From JAVVFH01 sp032250585 (GTDB taxonomy: Bacteria > Pseudomonadota > Gammaproteobacteria > Xanthomonadales > SZUA-36), in NCBI GenBank assembly GCA_032250585.1, contig JAVVFH010000108.1, positions 1 through 11,187 on the forward strand: 11,187 nucleotides of DNA. The letters run 5' to 3'. Position 1 is the stretch's first letter. Every line of letters begins with the position of its first letter. Positions 6,140 through 11,187 of the stretch are shown here, piece by piece. The translations under genes and the position numbers were made by a program. The notes beneath the pieces were generated by a model that saw only the letters and a program-made list of their open reading frames with translations, did no database searches and was not told the origin of the DNA.

Positions 6140-6826
6140 TCATCGGGCCTGCTCTTCCAGCCAAACCCGCAACGCGTGTTGGGACGGCGTGGCCTGGTCG
6201 AGACGGCACAGGCTCCCGAGCAGCGGTTCCAGGTCTTCGATCACGTCGACATCGCGAAGAGAAGGCAGCTCCAGCCGTTCACCGTAGGGTTCGATCATCG
6301 CGGCAAAGGCCGCGCGCGTTCCTTGCGTGCTGTACGGGATGCGCTTCCAGTTGCGCAGCGGGATGGGCCGGTTGCCGCCGAACAGCCAGAAACCGCCGTC
6401 GACGGCCGGGCCCAGCACCAGCCGGGGCGCGTCCGTGGCCAGCCAGTCGCAAGCGCGGCCAAGCTGCTCCGCTTCCATCTGCGGGCTGTCGGTGCCGACC
6501 AGCAGGGCCGCGCCGTGCCGGGCGACCAGATCGCTGTGCAGCCGGCCCATGCGTTCGCCCAAACCGCCACCGCACTGGTGGATGAGTTCGAACGCCGCGA
6601 CGTCGGCGGCTGGCCAGGCCGCCGCCGCAGCGGGGGCCGCCTCGGCAACCGCCCAGTAAGCGGCCACATCACCACAGCGCGCGGCCTCGGCGACCACGGA
6701 GGCCGTGGCCCGGGCGGAATGCCGGTGCACTTCGACTGCGAACGGCAGGCCGACGGCGCTCGCCAGCCGAGTCTTGACCGGCGAGAAGTCCGGCGTCTTG
6801 GTCATGACGGCGATCGCAACGCTCAT
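6140..6826 (-). CDS. TIGR04282-type arsenosugar glycosyltransferase
   Basis: A 228-residue protein of the nucleotidyl/glycosyltransferase-A fold. Visible motifs are KTPDFSPVKTRLA at 10-22 (nucleotide-binding N-terminus), QCGGGLGERM at 84-93, GTDSPQM at 111-117 and GPAVDGGFWLFG at 139-150, then DVDVIEDLEPL near 192. These fit the family called 'arsenosugar biosynthesis glycosyltransferase' (TIGR04282); its exact substrate is not settled as far as I know. No signal or membrane segment is seen, so it is cytoplasmic. The ATG at 6826-6824 overlaps the stop of the upstream gene (ATGA), which decides the start over the longer frame beginning at 7024. The Ala-rich stretch at 61-79 looks like a surface loop. 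Confidence 0.88.
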   Translation of the reverse strand: MSVAIAVMTKTPDFSPVKTRLASAVGLPFAVEVHRHSARATASVVAEAARCGDVAAYWAVAEAAPAAAAAWPAADVAAFELIHQCGGGLGERMGRLHSDLVARHGAALLVGTDSPQMEAEQLGRACDWLATDAPRLVLGPAVDGGFWLFGGNRPIPLRNWKRIPYSTQGTRAAFAAMIEPYGERLELPSLRDVDVIEDLEPLLGSLCRLDQATPSQHALRVWLEEQAR

Positions 6827-7488
6827 TCGCTGGCCTGCGCCTTTAAACCCGCCCTGCGCCAGGACCGGGCCTGCGCCCAGGTCTTCGCGAGGTGGCTGCG
6901 GGTCACCGTCCACCAGCCCGCTTCCACGTAGCGGCGCGCGCTGGTCGGCAGGGTCGCGGCCAGCGGCTGCAGCGGCAGGCCGGCGTGACGCGCAGCCCAC
7001 ACCAGCGCATGATCCTCGCCGCAAGCGATGCGCTCGTCGAAGCCACCCAGGCGCTCGAACACCGCACGCGACATCAGCATGCCCTGGTCACCGAAGGGCA
7101 GGCCGAAAACACGGCTGCGCAGCCAGACACCGGCTTCGGTCAGCCGCATCCACGGGGGACCGTCGTAGTAGCGAATCGTACAGTAGCCGAGATAATCGCC
7201 ATCCGGCGCGCGTCGCAGGCCGGCCGCCAGGCTTGAATCGGGGCGGCTGTCGGCGTGCAGGAACAGCAGCCACGGCAAAGCGCTTGCAGCCGCCCCGACA
7301 TTGAGTTGCCGCGCCCGCCCCGCCGGGCCGGTCACCGTAATGGTGCCGGACTTCGGCGGCAGATCGTCCCCGGCGACGCCGGAAAGCACGACCTCACCGA
7401 AACCCGACAACAACGGGAGCAGCCCTTCCCAGGCCCGATCCCCCGGACCGGCCGGTATGACGACCGCGACGGCGGAAAGATCCGGCAC
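6823..7488 (-). CDS. TIGR04283-type arsenosugar glycosyltransferase (GT2 family)
   Basis: A 221-residue family-2 glycosyltransferase. Motifs typical of the TIGR04283 group are GRARQLNVGA at 57-66, LLFLHADSRP at 74-83 (the acidic metal-binding region), GDQGMLMSRAVFERLGGFDE at 133-152, GEDHALV at 157-163 and TSARRY at 182-187. The start is a GTG at 7488, one base after the ArsM stop, so it is translated by coupling. The N-terminal region is divergent: where family members usually have a DGGS-x-D segment after the second strand, this one reads VVLSGVAGDDLP (33-44). It may therefore bind its donor differently or be of reduced activity; this is inference. It is likely paired functionally with the neighbouring TIGR04282-type protein. 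Confidence 0.87.
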   Translation of the reverse strand: MPDLSAVAVVIPAGPGDRAWEGLLPLLSGFGEVVLSGVAGDDLPPKSGTITVTGPAGRARQLNVGAAASALPWLLFLHADSRPDSSLAAGLRRAPDGDYLGYCTIRYYDGPPWMRLTEAGVWLRSRVFGLPFGDQGMLMSRAVFERLGGFDERIACGEDHALVWAARHAGLPLQPLAATLPTSARRYVEAGWWTVTRSHLAKTWAQARSWRRAGLKAQASE

Positions 7489-7489
7489 T

Positions 7490-8542
7490 TCAGCAACAGG
7501 GTGTGGTCATCGGATCCGCCGCGCCGTCGCCGGGCGCGCAGTCGAACAGGCCAAAATGACGAGACTTGTCCCCCAAAACTTCGAAGTGCGGCGCATAGCG
7601 CGTTGCGCTCAGCATGTCAGCGGTGTTGCCGCAGACACGCATGGGCTTGCCCGTCTCGAACAGATGGTGGTCGTCCAGCTCGAAAGCGTGGGGACAATCA
7701 GGCAGGCTGCCGCGGTAGGTCGCGACCTGGCCGTGGTCTTCGCAGCGGTCCTCCAGGGGCAGCTTGAAGCCGCGGATGGTGAGCGAGCGGAAATTGACGA
7801 AACCGATTCGCTGTTCGACTTCCGCGTCGAGCAACGGAACGGGCGCGGCGCTCACCACCCGCGCGTCGGCACAGCCCGCAGCGGCGATCAGGCGGCGGAA
7901 ATCTTCCGTGTACAGCGCGCCGCCCAGGCATTCGCCGCGCAGCACCGGATCATCGCGCAGCGCGGCCGGAATTCGCCGGTCCGCAAAGACGTCGGAAAAA
8001 TAGAACTCGCCGCCCGGTTTCAGCACACGCAGCATTTCGGCAAATACGCGCGGCTTGTCCGGCGAAAGGTTCAGCACGCAATTGGACACCACCAGATCGA
8101 CGCTGTCGTCCTCGATGCCGGCACCCCGCAGGTCCTCGATGTAGCCTTCGATGAAGCGGATATTGGGCCGGTCGTATGCGAAGCGGCTCATGTGCCAGCC
8201 GAGATGCCGGCGCGCGACTTCCAGTTGCCGGGCCGTCATGTCCAGCCCCAGCACCGCTCCGTGGTCGCCGACCTGGCGCGCGAGCACGTAGGCGTCGCGG
8301 CCGGAACCGCAGCCGAGGTCCAGCACCGTGCAGCCTTCGAGGGCCGGCGGGATGGGCGCGCCGCAGCCGTAGAATCGCTCGCGCACCTCCGGGTGTATCT
8401 CGGCGACCAGGCTGCGCAGCCATTCCGGGCCCGTGCCCGCCGCGCAACAGGCGCCGGTCTTGAGGTCGTCACTGGATTTGAGGACTTCCCCGTAATACCG
8501 GCGCACCGAATCGAGGGTCGCCTGCTTCAGGTTTGCATTCAT
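7490..8542 (-). CDS. arsM: Arsenite methyltransferase ArsM
   Basis: A 350-residue SAM-dependent methyltransferase that methylates As(III) in the cytoplasm. The SAM site is VLDLGCGSGRDAYVL at 73-87, with LGLDMTARQLEVA at 98-110. The cysteines known to bind arsenic in characterised ArsM proteins appear conserved: C60 in FYGCGAPIP, C155 in SNCVLNLSPDK and C205 in RGECLGGALY; the C155 to C205 distance (50) equals that of C174 to C224 in the algal enzyme. A CC pair at 32-33 and a C-terminal PCC add further thiols. The ATG at 8542 is chosen over the one at 8548: it overlaps the permease stop (ATGA) and has AGGA seven bases upstream, whereas the first ATG is only two bases from that site. The product of ArsM is the substrate for ArsS, encoded downstream. 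Confidence 0.95.
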   Translation of the reverse strand: MNANLKQATLDSVRRYYGEVLKSSDDLKTGACCAAGTGPEWLRSLVAEIHPEVRERFYGCGAPIPPALEGCTVLDLGCGSGRDAYVLARQVGDHGAVLGLDMTARQLEVARRHLGWHMSRFAYDRPNIRFIEGYIEDLRGAGIEDDSVDLVVSNCVLNLSPDKPRVFAEMLRVLKPGGEFYFSDVFADRRIPAALRDDPVLRGECLGGALYTEDFRRLIAAAGCADARVVSAAPVPLLDAEVEQRIGFVNFRSLTIRGFKLPLEDRCEDHGQVATYRGSLPDCPHAFELDDHHLFETGKPMRVCGNTADMLSATRYAPHFEVLGDKSRHFGLFDCAPGDGAADPMTTPCC

Positions 8543-9648
8543 TGCCATATCCTTTCGATCAAAAAGAAAAACATCATGCCCAGCGCCCCGGCCAGCGGCA
8601 AGGTGAGCAGCCACGCGAGTGCGATGGAGACGATGGTGCGCATCCGGCCGCTGCGATTGTTCGCGGCGATGCCAAACAGCGCGCCGCAACTCACATGGGT
8701 CGTGGAAACGGGCATTCCCACCCCGGAAGCCGCCAGCACCAGCCCGGAGGTCACCAGATTGCCGCCGAAACCTTCCGCCGCATCCATCCGGGTCACGCGC
8801 CAGGCCATGGTTTCAGTTACCCGCCGCGCGGCGACCAGGCCGCCCATGGCCATCGCCACGACCACCGCGAGGCTGGCCGGGGCCGCACCGCTGCCAAAGC
8901 CCGCCAGTGCGATGGCCGCGATTTTCGGCGTGTCGTTCAAGCCACGTGCGAAGCTCACGGCCAGCGCACTCAGAAGATGCGCGATGTCCAGCGCCCGCAG
9001 GGAGGACCAGTGCAGCGCCGCACCATGTGCAGCATTCGCGCAAACAGGCTGGCTGACATCGCCGAAAACGACACGCGCCTGGGCAAGGGTACCGACACCG
9101 TCCGCGGGCAGGTGTTCCGGCGCGACGCAAACGCAAGGGTCCGGGCGGGCGGCCGAGCGCCGGCGCAGCCGCCCTGCCAGCGGCAGCACGAGAAGGGCGA
9201 GCGCGACGGCGGACAACGGCACCAGGATCAAGGGTAACGCAAGTCCGGTCAGGGTCGCCACGATCACGCTGGCACCGGGCGCCGCCTGCCAACCGGCCCC
9301 GATCAGCGCGCCGACCAAGGCGTGCGTGGTGGAGATCGGCAGGCCCAGGCGCGTCGCCAGACCAACCGTCCCGGCCGCCGCCAGGCCGACCGGAACGAGG
9401 AACATTGCCGAGCCGGCCAGCGCGTCGGGCACGATCCCCCGTCCGCTGAAGGCCTGCAACAGCCCGCTGAGCAGCCACAGGCTCGCCAGTCCACCGGCCG
9501 CAGTCGCCGCGGTGGCCAGCACAATGGCCTGGCGGGAACTGCTCAGGCCGCAGCCGACCAGCGTGGCCGCGCCCTTGATGTTGTCGTTGGCGCCGTTGAA
9601 CCAGGCCAGCGCCATGGCCACCGGAATGGCCAGCAGTGCCACTTCCAT
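8539..9648 (-). CDS. PiT-family inorganic phosphate (arsenate) transporter
   Basis: A 369-residue inner-membrane permease with the duplicated PiT signature: FNGANDNIKGAATL at 17-30 with GLPISTTHALVGALIGAG near 102-119, and FARGLNDTPKIAAIAL near 233-248 with GMPVSTTHVSCGALFG near 311-326. About ten hydrophobic segments can be seen. PiT proteins are cation-coupled phosphate symporters that also accept arsenate. The NDN-[FI]-KG form is one I associate with permeases near arsenic genes. The central hydrophilic loop (about 160-220) has PCVCVAPEH and PVCANA, an unusual set of three cysteines. The ATG at 9648 is chosen because it shares a base with the stop of the small upstream ORF (TGATG); the frame extends further up to 9906, but that stretch is Arg-rich and unlike a permease N-terminus. 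Its stop overlaps the arsM start. Confidence 0.9.
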   Translation of the reverse strand: MEVALLAIPVAMALAWFNGANDNIKGAATLVGCGLSSSRQAIVLATAATAAGGLASLWLLSGLLQAFSGRGIVPDALAGSAMFLVPVGLAAAGTVGLATRLGLPISTTHALVGALIGAGWQAAPGASVIVATLTGLALPLILVPLSAVALALLVLPLAGRLRRRSAARPDPCVCVAPEHLPADGVGTLAQARVVFGDVSQPVCANAAHGAALHWSSLRALDIAHLLSALAVSFARGLNDTPKIAAIALAGFGSGAAPASLAVVVAMAMGGLVAARRVTETMAWRVTRMDAAEGFGGNLVTSGLVLAASGVGMPVSTTHVSCGALFGIAANNRSGRMRTIVSIALAWLLTLPLAGALGMMFFFLIERIWQ

Positions 9649-9779
9649 CAGCGCCACCGCCCGGCGAAAAACCGCCGGACCGGAAACCGGTCGACTTGGC
9701 GCGCGTGTGCGCCGTTCCAGGCCCCGGCGACGAGGGTCGACGCCAGGGCGATGCGCCAATAGAGCGCGGAAAACCTCAT
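9648..9779 (-). CDS. Small secreted-looking ORF leading the arsenosugar operon
   Basis: A 43-residue ORF, not recognised. It has the best ribosome site of the operon: AGGAG at 9790-9786, six bases from ATG at 9779. The first half resembles a signal peptide (Arg near the start, hydrophobic IALASTLVAGAW, then AHA as a possible cleavage site near residue 26), leaving a basic tail of about 17 residues. Its TGA shares a base with the permease ATG (TGATG), so translation of the permease is probably coupled to it. It could be a real small protein, a leader peptide regulating the operon, or the start of a longer secreted protein cut short by deletion. The good site and the exact junction argue against a chance frame. 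Confidence 0.5.
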   Translation of the reverse strand: MRFSALYWRIALASTLVAGAWNGAHARQVDRFPVRRFFAGRWR

Positions 9780-9785
9780 AGCAAG

Positions 9786-9790
9786 CTCCT
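9786..9790 (-). promoter_or_regulatory. Strong ribosome binding site of the small ORF
   Basis: AGGAG on the minus strand, six bases from the ATG at 9779. It is the only clear site near the operon head; the permease has none of comparable quality, which supports coupling through the small ORF. Confidence 0.6.
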
Positions 9791-9813
9791 GTGGGCAGCG
9801 GGTAAGGACCAGA

Positions 9814-9825
9814 GTCACAAGTGAC
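9814..9825. promoter_or_regulatory. Palindrome GTCACAAGTGAC, possible operator
   Basis: A 5-bp perfect inverted repeat with a two-base centre, 35-46 bases upstream of the small ORF and just downstream of the putative transcription start. Such a position would suit a repressor. It does not match the ArsR sites I know. Confidence 0.3.
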
Positions 9826-9840
9826 CGGCGGGGCGCGCAT

Positions 9841-9849
9841 ATTGTTACA
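9841..9849 (-). promoter_or_regulatory. Candidate extended -10 of the arsenosugar operon
   Basis: Read on the minus strand, TGT-AACAAT is an extended -10 (4 of 6 in the hexamer plus the upstream TG). No good -35 is seen 16-18 bases upstream. A start near 9834 would give a leader of about 55 bases containing the palindrome. Confidence 0.25.
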
Positions 9850-10022
9850 GGATATTGAGCTTCCGGCCATTCGCCCGCCAAAGGGAGGCCCGCTCATAAG
9901 TTTCACGCCGACCCGAGGTCTGGACAGCCGGACGGTTCATACCGGAAATCCGGCCGCAACCATGCCCGGCGGTCAAGTGCTTTGTCAAATGTCACAAAAA
10001 TTTAATGAATTTTGAATGATAT

Positions 10023-10052
10023 TTTACGGATATTCGGTCTGCCTGTTAGTAT
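10023..10052 (+). promoter_or_regulatory. Candidate promoter of the TonB-receptor gene
   Basis: TGT followed by TAGTAT (10047-10052) forms an extended -10 (4 of 6), with TTTACG at 10023-10028 as a 4-of-6 -35 at 18-base spacing. Three GTCA motifs lie 30-50 bases upstream and could bind a regulator; their spacing of 12 and 7 does not fit the 11-base period of a Pho box. Confidence 0.35.
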
Positions 10053-10056
10053 GGAG

Positions 10057-10078
10057 CCGTTTGCAATCGCGCAGACGG
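10057..10078 (+). promoter_or_regulatory. Leader hairpin before the TonB-receptor start
   Basis: CCGTTTGC (10057-10064) pairs with GCAGACGG (10071-10078), 8 bp with one G-U pair and a 6-base loop. It ends eight bases before the CTGGAGG ribosome site at 10086-10092 and may protect the mRNA 5' end or influence translation. No known riboswitch is recognised. Confidence 0.35.
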
Positions 10079-10098
10079 TTGAAATCTGGAGGCACATA

Positions 10099-11187
10099 AT
10101 GAAAAAACTAAAATGGCCACTTCTCGTGGCTTCCACTATTACAGCGGTTTTCGCCAGCACCGGCAGCTGGGCGCAAAGCGACCAGCAGCAGGAAGCGAGC
10201 GGGCTGGAAGAAGTCGTCATTACCGGTTCGCGCATTCGACAGAACCCTCTGAATGAACCGGCACCGGTACTGAACCTGAGCGAGGCCGATCTCGATGCAA
10301 CCGGCTTGACCAATCTGGGCGCTATTTTGCAGCAACTGCCCATTTCCGGCTCCGCCATCAACACGCGCTTCAACGTTCCGGGTAATTCCGGCTTCCCGCA
10401 GGACGGCAACGGCATCGGCGCGGGCGCGACACAAATCTCCCTGCGCAACCTCGGTGCCAAGCGAACGCTGGTACTGGTCGACGGGCGCCGCTGGGTCGCG
10501 GGGGCATCGGCTTCGGGCGTTCCCAGCGCGGTCGACCTGAACACGATTCCGGCCAATGTCATCGACCGCATTGAAATCCTGCAGGACGGCGCATCGGCGA
10601 TCTACGGCTCCGACGCGATCGGCGGCGTAATCAACATCATCACCAAGCGCAGCTACGAGGGCTTCAAGGCGGATGCCCAATACGGCAATTACGTTTCCGA
10701 GAGCGATGGCGAATCCGCCCAGTTCTCACTCTTGTGGGGCGGCGGCAACGAGCGAACCGAATTCGTGGTCAGCGCCAGCTATTCCGAAGAAAAGGAAATC
10801 GAGACCGCCGACCGGGCGCAGTCCGCATTTCCCAGCCCCTTCGGCACCAGCTGCCTGGATGGCGGCTGCTCCACGTTCACACCCCAGGGCCGAATCGTAC
10901 TGGGCCCCAATTTCGACTTCTGGGACGCCACGCTGAACGACGGCGTGCTGAACGACGGCATGGACAACATTCCGGTCTTCGACCCGAACGACCCCAACGG
11001 CGGAGACTTCCACGCCTTCACCGCCGCCGACCGTTTCAATTTCAACGGACCCGGCCTGAATTTCCTGCAGACGCCCAACCAACGCATAAACATTTATGCC
11101 AATGCCGAACACGAACTGACCGACAGCTTGCGGCTGACGTTCAAAGGCAGCTATACCCACCGCGAATCACAGACGCGCGGCGCGCCG
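10099..11187 (+). CDS. TonB-dependent outer-membrane receptor, N-terminal part (runs off the right edge)
   Basis: The frame is open from ATG at 10099 to the window end, 363 codons, with CTGGAGG six bases upstream of the start. A signal peptide (MKKLKWPLLVASTITAVFAS..., probable cut after SWA at 25) leads to a TonB-box-like EEVVITGSRI at 37-46. The plug domain follows: LDATGLTNLGAILQQLP at 65-81, ISLRNLGAKRTLVLVDGRR at 113-131, and IDRIEILQDGASAIYGSDAI then GGVINIITKR to 184. Barrel strands begin near 190 (KADAQYGNY, FSLLWGG, EFVVSASYSE). A CLDGGC pair near 245-250 may form a disulfide in an early extracellular loop. Such receptors import iron complexes, cobalamin, sugars and other large solutes with energy from TonB. 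The substrate cannot be read from this part. It is divergent from the arsenosugar operon; a link is possible but unproven. Confidence 0.93.
   Translation, partial: MKKLKWPLLVASTITAVFASTGSWAQSDQQQEASGLEEVVITGSRIRQNPLNEPAPVLNLSEADLDATGLTNLGAILQQLPISGSAINTRFNVPGNSGFPQDGNGIGAGATQISLRNLGAKRTLVLVDGRRWVAGASASGVPSAVDLNTIPANVIDRIEILQDGASAIYGSDAIGGVINIITKRSYEGFKADAQYGNYVSESDGESAQFSLLWGGGNERTEFVVSASYSEEKEIETADRAQSAFPSPFGTSCLDGGCSTFTPQGRIVLGPNFDFWDATLNDGVLNDGMDNIPVFDPNDPNGGDFHAFTAADRFNFNGPGLNFLQTPNQRINIYANAEHELTDSLRLTFKGSYTHRESQTRGAP

Larger units (their letters stand above)
9780..10098. other. Divergent intergenic region
   Basis: These 319 bases lie between the leftward arsenosugar operon and the rightward TonB-receptor gene, and must hold both promoters. 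I see a palindrome GTCACAAGTGAC (9814-9825), a direct repeat ATATTG (9839-9844 and 9852-9857), three GTCA motifs at 9972, 9984 and 9991, an AT-rich stretch at 9995-10026, and a leader hairpin before the receptor. No ORF in it is convincing. Confidence 0.6.

Noticed and set aside
6176..6931. 251-codon plus-strand frame opposite the TIGR04282-type gene
   Set aside because: Antisense to a gene with clear family motifs; no motif of its own.
7301..9781. 826-codon open frame on the plus strand
   Set aside because: It is antisense to most of the permease gene, arsM and part of the glycosyltransferase gene. Its product is Arg/Ala/Pro-rich with no recognisable domain; long antisense frames are expected in GC-rich coding DNA, and the minus-strand genes are well supported.
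9972..9994. Pho box upstream of the TonB receptor
   Set aside because: GTCA motifs are spaced 12 and 7 bases apart instead of the 11-base period of PhoB sites.
1..11187. CRISPR arrays, tRNA or rRNA genes, complete insertion sequence
   Set aside because: No regularly spaced repeats, no recognisable tRNA or rRNA sequence and no transposase frame were seen on either strand.

Overview
The window looks like the chromosome of a high-GC gammaproteobacterium, perhaps from the Xanthomonadales/Woeseia-like side. The reasons are GC-rich codons in every gene, Shine-Dalgarno sites of the AGGAG type, an outer-membrane TonB-dependent receptor whose mature start is of the 'EEVVITGSRI' kind, and a CsgG-like periplasmic protein. 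The placement is an inference from protein style; there is no rRNA or marker gene here.

Layout, left to right. Positions 1-270 carry no convincing gene. This stretch is less GC-rich and holds two diverged copies of a ~25-bp repeat, possibly worn mobile-element ends. Positions 271-3468 (minus strand) hold a large BTAD/AAA-ATPase/TPR-type regulator that is broken into two reading frames, followed by a translationally coupled gene for a protein with two DUF4242-like repeats. Positions 3469-3900 are a 432-base gap with an orphan rho-independent terminator that suggests a small RNA, and then a promoter for the next gene. Positions 3901-4944 (plus strand) encode a secreted CsgG-like protein with an SH3-like C-terminus. 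Positions 4945-5101 are a convergent gap with hairpins and a 'GGGGTCAGAGT' motif.

Positions 5102-9779 (minus strand) are a compact arsenosugar-type operon read right to left: a 43-residue secreted-looking small ORF, a PiT-family phosphate/arsenate permease, the arsenite methyltransferase ArsM, two arsenosugar-associated glycosyltransferases (TIGR04283-like and TIGR04282-like), and the radical SAM enzyme ArsS. Five of its six genes are joined by stop/start overlaps or a 1-base gap, so they are almost surely co-transcribed and translationally coupled. The likely logic is: oxyanion transport by the permease, methylation of As(III) by ArsM, transfer of a deoxyadenosyl group to dimethylarsenic by ArsS, and nucleoside/sugar processing by the glycosyltransferases. 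No arsR, arsC or arsB is visible in the window.

Positions 9780-10098 are a divergent regulatory region, and 10099 to the right edge is the 5' part of a TonB-dependent receptor gene that runs off the window.

The points most worth following up are the microhomology-type deletion in the BTAD regulator, the small ORF leading the arsenosugar operon, the intergenic RNA candidate, and the glycine-rich segments in the CsgG-like protein that lie where CsgG has its membrane hairpins.
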